DNA from: Bradyrhizobium sp.
GTDB taxonomy: Bacteria > Pseudomonadota > Alphaproteobacteria > Rhizobiales > Xanthobacteraceae
DNA length: 64,000 bases
Assembly (NCBI RefSeq): GCF_004799445.1
Contig: NZ_SSNA01000100.1
Span: 1 to 64,000 of the forward strand
Direction: 5' to 3'
The notes beneath the pieces were generated by a model. It ran no database searches and was not told where the DNA came from. It was given only the letters and a program-made list of their open reading frames with translations. Within the stretch, counting starts at the first letter, position 1. Every line of letters begins with the position of its first letter. Shown piece after piece: positions 25,490-34,182 of the stretch. The position numbers were made by a program, and so were the translations under genes.

Positions 25490-27115
25490 CTAAACCCTTA
25501 GCAGCGCCTGGCGGTCGATCTTGCCCGTTCCGGTTTTCGGCAGCTCGTCGAGGAATTTCACCTCGCGCGGATATTTGTAAGGCAACAGCTTTGCCTTGAC
25601 GAAATCCTGCAGCATCTTGGTCGCGTCGCCCTCGTCGAAGCTGCGGCTGTTCATCACGACCACGGCCTTCAGGGTCATGCGCCGGTCCGGCAGTTCGAGC
25701 GCGAACACCGCGCATTCGCGCACTTGCGGATGTTCGGCGAGGCAAAGCTCGACCTCGAGCGGATAGACCCATTGGCCGGAGATCTTGATCAGGTCGTCGG
25801 CACGGCCGCGGAAGAAGTGAAAGCCGTCGGCATCGCGCACGAAACGGTCGCCGGTGTAGATCCACCCCTTCTCGCGGATGGTCTCGGCGGACTTGTCCGG
25901 CCGGTTCCAGTACAGCGGCGTGTTGGAATCGCCGCGCACCCACAGAATGCCTTCCTCGTTGTCGCCGACCTCGCGGCCGTCGCTGCTTTTCAAGGCAATT
26001 TCATAGCCGGGCACCCGAAGCCCGGCGGCGCCGAGTTTCTTCTTTTCCGGCCGGTTGCACAGATAGATGTGCAGCACTTCCGTGGAGCCGAGGCCTTCGA
26101 TGATCTCAAGGCCAGTCAGCGCCTTCCAGCCGTTGAATACCTCGACGGACAGCACCTCGGCGGCGGACAGCGCCATGCGCAGCGAGGAAAAATCGGTATC
26201 CGCCGCGCCTTCGGCTTTGGTCAGGGACGTATAGAGCGTCGGCAGTCCGAAAAACACGCTGGGACGATAACGCTCGATCGCCTCGAAGATCGCCTGGGGT
26301 TTCGGCTGGCCAGGCAGCAGCAGGGTCGCCGCCCCCGCGGCGAACGGAAAGGTGATGGAATTGCCGAAACCATAGGCGAAGAACATCTTCGGTACGGAAA
26401 AGCAGATGTCGCTGGATTCGAGCTTCAGAACGTTCTGCGCGAAGGCCAGATCGCTATAGGCCATGTCGTGCTGCAGATGGACGATGCCCTTGGGCCGGCC
26501 GGTCGAGCCCGACGAATACATCCAGAACGCCATCTCGTTGCGATCGGTAGCAGCCTCGGCCAGATCGGCGGGAAATGCCGGCAGCCATCGCTCCGCGACG
26601 ATGATGTTCGGCACCGCCTGCTCGCTCGCCGTGCCGTTGACCACGATCAGGGTGCGCAAGGCGGTATCCGCGCAGGCCGTGCGGTCGAAACGTGCGCAAA
26701 ACTCGGCGTCGGCAACGGCGACCGTGGCGGCGGAATCCGACAGGTAAAACTGCAGCAGGTCCGGCGGCGTCAGCGTGTTGATCAAAAGCGGCACCAAGCC
26801 GGCGCGAACCGCGCCGAAAAACGCCGCCGGATAGGCCGGCGTATCGTCCAGAAACATCAGAATACGGTCGCCGCGCTTGAGCCCGAGCGAGAGAAAGCCG
26901 TGGCCCCATTGCGAGGCCTCGGCGCAAAGCTCACAATAGCTGCGCGTCCCGGCAGGCCCGGTAAGTGCCAGCCGGTCGCTGCGGCCGTTGCCGAGATTGT
27001 CGAACAGGATGCGGCTCGCATTATAGGTTTGCGGAATCGAAAAGCCGATTTCGCGCGCGCCGGGACTGTCGGCTGCGACCTGATCGATGATCTCAGGCGG
27101 CCTGGACGACATCAT
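25490..27115 (-). CDS. Aryl-CoA ligase (benzoate-CoA ligase family)
   Basis: A 541-residue AMP-forming ligase. The P-loop is MYSSGSTGRPKGIVHLQH. Further motifs are the aromatic-substrate region VFFGLPTLYTSLTK, the adenylate motifs YTGDRF and KISGQWVYPLEVE, and the catalytic Lys of PKTGTGKIDRQALLRV. The overall pattern is that of benzoate, hydroxybenzoate and aminobenzoate CoA ligases. Its start overlaps the monooxygenase stop by four bases (ATGA), so an acid is probably activated and then hydroxylated as its CoA ester. Which benzoate it takes cannot be told from sequence. Confidence 0.88.
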   Translation of the reverse strand: MMSSRPPEIIDQVAADSPGAREIGFSIPQTYNASRILFDNLGNGRSDRLALTGPAGTRSYCELCAEASQWGHGFLSLGLKRGDRILMFLDDTPAYPAAFFGAVRAGLVPLLINTLTPPDLLQFYLSDSAATVAVADAEFCARFDRTACADTALRTLIVVNGTASEQAVPNIIVAERWLPAFPADLAEAATDRNEMAFWMYSSGSTGRPKGIVHLQHDMAYSDLAFAQNVLKLESSDICFSVPKMFFAYGFGNSITFPFAAGAATLLLPGQPKPQAIFEAIERYRPSVFFGLPTLYTSLTKAEGAADTDFSSLRMALSAAEVLSVEVFNGWKALTGLEIIEGLGSTEVLHIYLCNRPEKKKLGAAGLRVPGYEIALKSSDGREVGDNEEGILWVRGDSNTPLYWNRPDKSAETIREKGWIYTGDRFVRDADGFHFFRGRADDLIKISGQWVYPLEVELCLAEHPQVRECAVFALELPDRRMTLKAVVVMNSRSFDEGDATKMLQDFVKAKLLPYKYPREVKFLDELPKTGTGKIDRQALLRV

Positions 27116-28260
27116 GCCTTGCCTCCGCCTGCGGAAAGCCGCCGCGATGCCTCGTAGCCCGCCATGAAGCCGGGCGACATCGCGCGCAGGCGCGCGTCAT
27201 CGATCCGCCCGGAGCGGGTGATGTAGCTATAGGCGAAATCCATCAGCTCGAGCTGCATGTGCTCGGGGAATTGCGCATACCAGTCGGCGCTGGTGCGCGC
27301 CGCGGTTACCAGCTTCTTGACGATCGGCTGGCGCTCGCGCATGTAGCGGCCAAGTGCTGCGGCCACGTCGAGCTCCGCTTCCAACGCCTTGGTGAGCGCG
27401 ATCGCGTCCTCGATGGCGAGCCGCGTTCCCGATCCGATCGAGAAATGCGCCGAGTGCAGGGCGTCGCCGATCAGCACCATATTTTTGAATGACCAGCGCT
27501 CGTTCCAGATCCACGGAAAATTGCGCCAGACCGATTTGTTCGACACCAGTTCATGGCCGTCGAGGGTGGCGGCGAACACCTGCTCGCAAATAGCTTTGGA
27601 TTGATCGACCGTCTTGTCGGCAAAGCCGTAACGCTGCCAGGTCGGCAAATCGCATTCGACCAGGAACGTGCTCATGCCGGGCGAATAGCGGTAGTGATGG
27701 GCGTTGAAGGTGCCGAGGTCGGTTTTCACGAAGGTCTGCGACAGCGTTTCGAACCGCTTCGTGGTGCCATACCAGGCGAATTTGTTGGCCGAGTAGGACA
27801 GCGAGGTGCCGAAATCGCCCTCGAAGGCGCGGCGCACCAGCGAGTTCAGGCCATCGGCCGCGACGATCAGGTCGTAGCCGGCCAGCTGGTCGACGGAGGT
27901 GATCGGCGTGCCGTAGCGCGGTGCGACCCCGACCGAAGCCGCGCGCGCCTGCAGGATACCGAGCAGCTCGAGCCGGCCGATCGAGGAAAAGCCGACGCCG
28001 TCGATCTCGACGCTTTCGCCGCGCAAATGGAGCGTGATGTTCCGCCAGCTCTCCATCCTTGGCGTGATCGCATCGACCGTGTCGGGATCATCGGCGCGCA
28101 GGAATTCGAGCGCCTGCTCGGAGAACACCACGCCGAAGCCCCAGGTGGCGCCGGCAGCGTTCTGTTCGAACAGATCGATCTGCGCGTCGGGGTGGCGCTT
28201 CTTCCAGAGATAGCTGAAGTAGAGGCCGCCGGGGCCTCCGCCGATGACGGCGATGCGCAC
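27112..28260 (-). CDS. FAD monooxygenase resembling aryl-CoA 5-hydroxylases (salicylyl-CoA / aminobenzoyl-CoA type)
   Basis: A 382-residue flavoprotein beginning at a GTG at 28260 with GGGAGG just upstream. N-terminal MRIAVIGGGPGGLYFSYLWKK is followed by GATWGFGVVFSEQALEFL, the signature of the monooxygenase half of anthraniloyl-CoA and salicylyl-CoA hydroxylases. MVLIGDALHSAHFSIGSG is the second FAD motif. Those relatives often carry an extra C-terminal reductase domain that is absent here. Coupling to the CoA ligase supports an aryl-CoA substrate. The product could be gentisyl-CoA, which would join the gentisate pathway after thioester hydrolysis; this is inference. Confidence 0.8.
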   Translation of the reverse strand: MRIAVIGGGPGGLYFSYLWKKRHPDAQIDLFEQNAAGATWGFGVVFSEQALEFLRADDPDTVDAITPRMESWRNITLHLRGESVEIDGVGFSSIGRLELLGILQARAASVGVAPRYGTPITSVDQLAGYDLIVAADGLNSLVRRAFEGDFGTSLSYSANKFAWYGTTKRFETLSQTFVKTDLGTFNAHHYRYSPGMSTFLVECDLPTWQRYGFADKTVDQSKAICEQVFAATLDGHELVSNKSVWRNFPWIWNERWSFKNMVLIGDALHSAHFSIGSGTRLAIEDAIALTKALEAELDVAAALGRYMRERQPIVKKLVTAARTSADWYAQFPEHMQLELMDFAYSYITRSGRIDDARLRAMSPGFMAGYEASRRLSAGGGKA

Positions 28261-28272
28261 GCCTTCCCTCCC

Positions 28273-28299
28273 TGATCGACAGTATACTGACGAATTGGC
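28273..28299. promoter_or_regulatory. Operator-like motif, copy 2, before the monooxygenase-ligase operon
   Basis: It matches 22936-22962 at 21 of 27 positions. Its centre 28276-28293 is an 18-base palindrome with only one mismatched pair around CAGTATACTG. It lies 13 bases before the GTG start, a position where binding would block transcription or early elongation. The remainder of the gap to 28593 shows no gene and must hold the efflux-operon promoter. Confidence 0.65.
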
Positions 28300-28593
28300 C
28301 CGAGAATAATCCGTGCCGGGCGACCGCGCCAGAGGAATTATTCGACGAATGCGGCATCTCGCAGCCTCTCCGGCATACACGCCCGTCTGGCGAGACTGGT
28401 GCCACAGCCGATCGGGTTCGCACCCGAAGCAGATTTTTCGCAACGCCGTGCCGCATCAATCGGATCGAAGCGTTGAAAGGTCGACTAAAATCCAGCGAAC
28501 GGCATCATTTTCTTTCGAGTTTCGCCGTGAGCGGATTGTTGCTATCCTTGGATGGCGGAAGCGCCCCTCTGAGCGAGACAGTTGGAGGCCGGG

Positions 28594-29796
28594 ATGAAGC
28601 CGATGCGGTTGCCAGCAGGCTCCAGGCTGAATGGTCGCACAAGGCCTGCAGCCGTCGCTATCGGCCAGATTGCGCTCGCGATACCGTTATTCGCCGCGTT
28701 AGGCGCCTGCGAACAAAATACCTTCGTGCCGCCGCCGCCGCCGAAGGTCGACGTCGGCCAGCCGCTGCGGCAGAACATCACGCGTTTTCTCGAGGCCACC
28801 GGCAACACCGCACCCATTCAGACGGTCGATCTCGTGGCCAGGGTGCAGGGCATCCTGCAATCGATCAACTACAAGGATGGCACCTTCGTGAAGGAAGGCG
28901 CGACGCTGTTCACGATCGAGCCCGAAACCTACAAGCTCAAGGTGGAGCAGGCGCAAGCGGCCGAGGCCGGCGCGCAGGCATCGCTGAAGCAGGCCGAAGC
29001 CGACTACAAGCGTCAGGTTGATCTGGTCGCCCGGCAAGCCGTCTCGCAGGCGACGCTGGATACGTCGACGTCTTCACGCGATAATGCCCAGGCCAACCTG
29101 CAGCAAGCTCAGGCCAATACCAAGATCGCGCAGGTCAATTTCGGCTATACCAATGTGGTCGCGCCATTCGACGGCATTGTCAGCGCGCACCTGGTCTCGG
29201 TGGGAGAACTCGTCGGCGCGGCGTCGCCGACCCAGCTCGCGACCATCGTGCAGCTTGACCCGATCTACGTGAACTTCACCGTCAACGAACAGGATGTGCT
29301 GCGAATCCGGGCTGAGGCCAAGCGGCGGGGACTGACGACGAACGATCTCACGCAGTTGCCGATCGAGATCGGGCTGCAGACCGAGAGCGGCTATCCGCAC
29401 ACTGGCAAGCTCGATTATGCCGCGCCGACGATCAACCAGTCGACCGGCACGCTTGCGGTGCGCGGCGTTCTGCCGAATGCCGACCGTATATTGCTGCCCG
29501 GCTATTACGTTCGTGTCCGTGTTCCCCTTGATCAGCAGCCAAACGCGCTGCTCGTGCCGGACGCGGCGTTGGGCAGCGATCAGGCCGGACGCTATCTGCT
29601 CGTGGTGAACGGCGACAATGTCGTTGAGCAGCGCAAGGTCCGGACCGGGCCGGTCGAGGGTGACTTGCGCGTCATCGAAAGCGGTCTCAATGCCGAGGAC
29701 CGTGTCGTCATCGCCGGGCTGCTGCGTGCAATCCCCGGACAAAAGGTCGATCCGCAACTGCAGAAAATCGAGCCGAGCCAAGCGACATCGAATTAG
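28594..29796 (+). CDS. RND efflux periplasmic adaptor (membrane fusion protein), lipoprotein
   Basis: A 400-residue adaptor. A lipobox (LGAC, Cys39) anchors it to the inner membrane, and a Pro-rich linker (FVPPPPPKVDVG) leads to the beta-barrel and lipoyl parts. The lipoyl halves read ARVQGILQSINYKDGTFVKEG and APFDGIVSAHLVSVGELV, with a coiled-coil hairpin between them (about residues 120-180). It matches AcrA/MexA-type subunits of HAE-1 pumps. GGAGG lies about five bases before the ATG at 28594. The pump gene follows after eight bases. No outer-membrane factor gene is present nearby, so a TolC-like partner must be supplied from elsewhere. Confidence 0.92.
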   Translation: MKPMRLPAGSRLNGRTRPAAVAIGQIALAIPLFAALGACEQNTFVPPPPPKVDVGQPLRQNITRFLEATGNTAPIQTVDLVARVQGILQSINYKDGTFVKEGATLFTIEPETYKLKVEQAQAAEAGAQASLKQAEADYKRQVDLVARQAVSQATLDTSTSSRDNAQANLQQAQANTKIAQVNFGYTNVVAPFDGIVSAHLVSVGELVGAASPTQLATIVQLDPIYVNFTVNEQDVLRIRAEAKRRGLTTNDLTQLPIEIGLQTESGYPHTGKLDYAAPTINQSTGTLAVRGVLPNADRILLPGYYVRVRVPLDQQPNALLVPDAALGSDQAGRYLLVVNGDNVVEQRKVRTGPVEGDLRVIESGLNAEDRVVIAGLLRAIPGQKVDPQLQKIEPSQATSN

Positions 29797-29804
29797 GGCC
29801 GAGC

Positions 29805-32800
29805 ATGATTTCGAAATTCTTCATCGAGCGGCCGGTTCTTTCCAACGTGATCGCGATCCTGATGATCCTGATCGGCGGCGTGGCATTGTTCAGCCTTGCC
29901 GTCGCGCAGTATCCGGACGTTGTGCCGCCGACGGTGCAGGTCACGACGCGTTATCCTGGCGCCAGCGCCAAGACCGTCATCGATACCGTGGCGCTGCCGA
30001 TCGAGCAGCAAGTCAACGGTGTCGAGGACATGATCTATATGCAGTCCTATAGCGGCGCCGACGGCACCTACACGCTCACGGTCACTTTCAAGATCGGCAC
30101 CGACCTCAACTTCGCGCAGGTGCTGGTGCAGAACCGGGTGTCGAGCGCGCTGTCGTCGCTGCCGCAGTCGGTTCAGAACCAGGGCGTCACCGTGCAGAAG
30201 AAGTCGACGGCGATCCTGCTGTTCGTGACGCTGACTTCCCCGAACGCGACCTACGACGGTCTTTTCCTCAGCAATTACGCCACCATCAGTATCCGGGACG
30301 AGCTATCGCGGTTGCCGGGGGTCGGCAATGTGACGGTGTTCGGCGCCGGCCAGTATTCGATGCGGGTGTGGCTCGATCCGAACAAGCTGCAGGCGCGCGG
30401 GCTGATGCCGCAGGACGTCATCCAGGCGATCCAGCAGCAGAGCCAGCAGGTGACCGCGGGGCAGGTCGGCATGCCGCCGACGCCCCCCGGACAGGCGTTC
30501 CAATATACGCTGAACGTCAACGGCCAGCTCGACGACGCGAGCCAGTTCGAAGCTATCGTCGTCAAGACCGGCAACAATGGCGACGTGACCCGGGTCCGCG
30601 ACGTTGGCCATGTCGAGCTCGGTGCGCAGACCTACAGCCAGATATTCTCGCTCAACAAGAAGCCGGCCACCGGCATCGGCGTGTTCCAGTCTCCCGGCGC
30701 CAACGCGCTTGAAGTCGAGAAGGCGGTGAAGAAAAAGATGGCCGAGCTGGCGGCGCAGTTTCCGCAGGACGTCAGATACGACACGCCGTTCGACACCACC
30801 AAGTTCGTCTCGGAGTCGATCAACGAGGTCTACAAGACGCTGATCGAAGCCGGCTTGCTGGTTCTCGTCGTGATCCTTGTCTTCCTGCAGGACTGGCGCG
30901 CGATGCTGGTCCCGGCGACCACCGTGCCGGTGACCATCATCGGTGCGTTCGCGGCGATGGCGGCGCTCGGGTTCACCATCAACCTGTCGACATTGTTTGC
31001 GATAGTGCTCGCGATCGGCATCGTGGTGGACGACGCCATCGTCGTCGTCGAAGGTGCCGCCCACAACATCGAAAAGGGAATGTCCGGTCATGACGCCGCG
31101 ATCAGCGCGATGGACGCCCTGTTCGCGCCGATCATCGGGATCACGCTGGTTTTGATATCGGTGTTTCTGCCGGCGGCGTTCCTGCCGGGACTGACCGGCC
31201 GCATGTATGCGCAGTTCGCGCTGGTGATCGCCGCGACCGCGCTACTCAGCGCCGTCAACGCGGCCACGCTGAAACCGACCCAATGCGCGCTGTGGCTGCG
31301 CCGGCCGGTGCCAATGGGCCAGCGCAACTGGTTCTACCGCGGCTTCAACTCGGTTTATAACCGCCTCGAGCGCGGCTACGCCGGGTTGATCGGCCGGATG
31401 TCCGCGCACAGCAATCTGTCGGTGATCATTGCCCTGGTCCTGATCGGCATCGGCGGCTACGGCCTGTCGCGGGTGCCGACCGGCTTCATTCCGATCGAGG
31501 ATCAAGGCTATCTGCTGGTCGCCGTGCAGTTGCCCGATGGCGCGGCGCTCGATCGCACCCAGCGTGTGCTGGACCAGGTCAGCGAAATCGCCGGTAAGAC
31601 CCCCGGGGTCGAGCAGGTGATCAGCATCGCCGGCCTGTCGGCCCTCGACGGCAGTTCAAGCCTCGCCAATGCCGGGGTCGCCTATTTGATCCTGAAGGAA
31701 TGGAGTGCACGCGGACCCGGCCAGGATCTGCGGTCGCTGTTCGTTGGCCTGAACGCGAAGCTGGCGGAGATCCAGCAAGCGCGGATCCTGGTGATCCCGC
31801 CACCGCCGATTCAGGGCATCGGCAACGCCGCGGGCTTCGCCATGCAGGTTGAATTGCGCGACGGCAATTCCGACTTCGCCAAGCTGCAAGCCATCACCGA
31901 CGCGGTCGTGGCCAATGCGCAGACACAAAGCGCGCTGCAGCGCGTCAGTTCGCCGTTTCGTTCGTCGGTTCCGCAGTTCGACGTCGAGGTCGACCGCGTC
32001 AAGACCCAGACCCTGCATGTCACCACCGATCAGGTGTTCTCGACGCTGGCCTCCTATCTGGGATCGTCCTACGTCAACCAGTTCACCAGGTTCGGCCGCA
32101 CCTTCCAGGTCTACACCCAGGCGGATTCGCAATTTCGCCTGGCGCTGCGGGATATTGAAAATCTGATGGTCCGCAACCAGCAGGGCGACATGGTCCCACT
32201 GGGCACGCTGGCGACCATCACGCCGTCGGTAGGTCCTTCGCTGATCAGCCTGTATAACCTCTATCCGTCCGCGACCATCATCGGCCTGCCGGCCCAGGGC
32301 TACAGCTCCGGTCAGTCGATGGCGCTGATGGAACAGATCGCGGCCAAGACCTTGCCGCCGGGCACGGGCTACGAGTGGACGGCGATGTCGTATCAGGAGA
32401 AGTCCGTCGGCAACCAGATCTACTATACGTTCGGCCTTGCGTTGCTGCTGGTCTATCTGGTGCTGGCCGGGCAATATGAAAGCTGGCTCGCGCCGATCTC
32501 GGTCATTTTGGCCGTGCCGCTGTCACTGCTCGGCCCGATGGCCGTGCTCACCGGACTAAGAATCGAGAACAATCTCTATACGCAAATCGGGCTGATCTTG
32601 CTGATCGCGCTGTCGGCGAAGAACGCCATTCTCATCGTCGAAGTCGCCCTGGAGCTGCATGTGCGCGACCGCAAGCCGTTGCTGGAATCCGCGGTCGAGG
32701 CGGCGCGGGCGCGCTTCCGGCCGATCCTCATGACATCGTTCGCCTTCATTCTCGGCGTGCTGCCGCTGGTCACCGCCAGCGGCGCCGGCGCCAGCGCCCG

Positions 32801-32981
32801 CAAGTCGATCGGTATCACCGTGTTTTCAGGAATGATCGCTTCGACCTGCCTCGCCGTGCTGTTCGTCCCGACGTTTTTTATCGTGGTTCAGCGCTTCGAG
32901 AATTGGCTCGCGGAGCGAAAGAGAAAAACACCGGCGACGCAACCGATTCCGCAGTCGCCGGGCGCCACGTCTACACCCTGA
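29805..32981 (+). CDS. RND multidrug efflux permease (HAE-1 family, AcrB/MexB-like)
   Basis: A 1058-residue inner-membrane pump beginning MISKFFIERPVLSNVIAIL, the standard HAE-1 start, with two repeats of six helices and large periplasmic loops. The proton-relay aspartates lie in GIVVDDAIVVVEG of TM4 near residue 410. The second half contains LVYLVLAGQYESW and SAKNAILIVEVALE. It exports hydrophobic compounds or aromatic acids with proton antiport. The 3' end overlaps the convergent oxidoreductase gene by 11 bases. Confidence 0.95.
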   Translation: MISKFFIERPVLSNVIAILMILIGGVALFSLAVAQYPDVVPPTVQVTTRYPGASAKTVIDTVALPIEQQVNGVEDMIYMQSYSGADGTYTLTVTFKIGTDLNFAQVLVQNRVSSALSSLPQSVQNQGVTVQKKSTAILLFVTLTSPNATYDGLFLSNYATISIRDELSRLPGVGNVTVFGAGQYSMRVWLDPNKLQARGLMPQDVIQAIQQQSQQVTAGQVGMPPTPPGQAFQYTLNVNGQLDDASQFEAIVVKTGNNGDVTRVRDVGHVELGAQTYSQIFSLNKKPATGIGVFQSPGANALEVEKAVKKKMAELAAQFPQDVRYDTPFDTTKFVSESINEVYKTLIEAGLLVLVVILVFLQDWRAMLVPATTVPVTIIGAFAAMAALGFTINLSTLFAIVLAIGIVVDDAIVVVEGAAHNIEKGMSGHDAAISAMDALFAPIIGITLVLISVFLPAAFLPGLTGRMYAQFALVIAATALLSAVNAATLKPTQCALWLRRPVPMGQRNWFYRGFNSVYNRLERGYAGLIGRMSAHSNLSVIIALVLIGIGGYGLSRVPTGFIPIEDQGYLLVAVQLPDGAALDRTQRVLDQVSEIAGKTPGVEQVISIAGLSALDGSSSLANAGVAYLILKEWSARGPGQDLRSLFVGLNAKLAEIQQARILVIPPPPIQGIGNAAGFAMQVELRDGNSDFAKLQAITDAVVANAQTQSALQRVSSPFRSSVPQFDVEVDRVKTQTLHVTTDQVFSTLASYLGSSYVNQFTRFGRTFQVYTQADSQFRLALRDIENLMVRNQQGDMVPLGTLATITPSVGPSLISLYNLYPSATIIGLPAQGYSSGQSMALMEQIAAKTLPPGTGYEWTAMSYQEKSVGNQIYYTFGLALLLVYLVLAGQYESWLAPISVILAVPLSLLGPMAVLTGLRIENNLYTQIGLILLIALSAKNAILIVEVALELHVRDRKPLLESAVEAARARFRPILMTSFAFILGVLPLVTASGAGASARKSIGITVFSGMIASTCLAVLFVPTFFIVVQRFENWLAERKRKTPATQPIPQSPGATSTP

Positions 32982-33972
32982 TCATCCGCTTGCCGCGGTT
33001 TTCGCCGGCGAGTAGTCCGATCAGCGCCTTCGGCGTGTTCTCCAGGCCCTCGATGACGTCCTCCTGCACCTTGAGCTTGCCGGAGGCGACCCATGATTGC
33101 AGGTCGCGCAGCGCCTCGTTGCGCCGATCCATGAAGTCCATCACGATGAAGCCCTGCATGGTCAGGCGCTTGACCACGATCAGGCCGGGCACGCCGCGTG
33201 GCCCGGTGGCTGACGGCGCGCCGTCATATTGCGAGATCGCGCCGCAGCAGGCGATGCGGCCGCGATTGTTCATCTGCGCCAGGCAGGCTTCGAGAATGTC
33301 GCCGCCGACATTGTCGAAATAGACATCGATGCCATTGGGCGCCGCGGCCTTGAGCGCCTTGAACACCGCACCGTCCTTGTAATCGACCGCGGCATCGAAG
33401 CCGAGTTCGGACGTCAGCCAGTGACATTTGTCCTTGCCGCCGGCAATGCCGACGACGCGGCAGCCCTTGATCTTGGCGATCTGGCCGACGATCGAGCCCA
33501 CCGAGCCGGCGGCAGCCGAGACCACCACGGTCTCCCCGGCCTTCGGCTTGCCGACGTCGAGCAGTCCGAAATAGGCGGTGAGGCCGGCGACGCCGTAGAC
33601 GCTGAGCAAATGCGTCATCGGTTCGATCTTCGGCATTTTCGCCAAATGCTTTGCCGGCACCGCCGCGTAATCCTGCCAGCCGGTATCGCCGAACACGATG
33701 TCGCCGGGCGAAAGTCCCGGCGCCTTTGATGAGACGACTTCGGCGATGCCGCCGCCGGCCATGACCGTATTGGGCTCGACGGCCGCGCGATAGGTCGCGC
33801 CATGCATCCACGCCCGGTTGGCGGCATCAAGCGAGATATAACGCACCCGCAGCAACGCCTCGCCATCGCCGGGTTCGGGGATAGCGCCTTCAGTCATTTT
33901 GAAATGCTCGGGTCCAAGTTTTCCGGTCGGCTTTTCCTTGAGCAGGACCTGGCGATTGACACCGTCACTCAT
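32971..33972 (-). CDS. NADP-dependent MDR oxidoreductase (prostaglandin reductase / CurA-like)
   Basis: A 333-residue zinc-free medium-chain reductase. N-terminal NRQVLLKEKPTGKLGPEHF and the YISLDAANRAWM stretch, the nucleotide motif SAAAGSVGSIVGQIAKIKG (AxxGxxG), and DVYFDNVGGDILEACL are typical of the leukotriene B4 dehydrogenase / CurA subgroup. These enzymes reduce alpha,beta-unsaturated carbonyls and are often linked to detoxification. It ends inside the last codons of the efflux pump gene on the other strand. Confidence 0.9.
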   Translation of the reverse strand: MSDGVNRQVLLKEKPTGKLGPEHFKMTEGAIPEPGDGEALLRVRYISLDAANRAWMHGATYRAAVEPNTVMAGGGIAEVVSSKAPGLSPGDIVFGDTGWQDYAAVPAKHLAKMPKIEPMTHLLSVYGVAGLTAYFGLLDVGKPKAGETVVVSAAAGSVGSIVGQIAKIKGCRVVGIAGGKDKCHWLTSELGFDAAVDYKDGAVFKALKAAAPNGIDVYFDNVGGDILEACLAQMNNRGRIACCGAISQYDGAPSATGPRGVPGLIVVKRLTMQGFIVMDFMDRRNEALRDLQSWVASGKLKVQEDVIEGLENTPKALIGLLAGENRGKRMIRV

Positions 33973-34182
33973 GACAATTCCCTCCCGTTGAGATGGCTGT
34001 TCTTGATGCAGTCGGCGCGCAATAAACGCGCAGCCGCCGATTGTGCGTTGCGTAGAACGCTAAACGGCGGCCCCAAATTCCACAACGAGAACATTGTGGC
34101 AAACCGGCCTTGGGTTCAAGCGTGTTGCGTCGGCGGCGAAATCTGCCAAACTCGTGCCGCTGGGAACTTACGGGGGTAAGAA

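Noticed and set aside
25724..27157. 477-residue plus-strand frame opposite the aryl-CoA ligase
   Set aside because: Shadow frame; the ligase carries all adenylation motifs.
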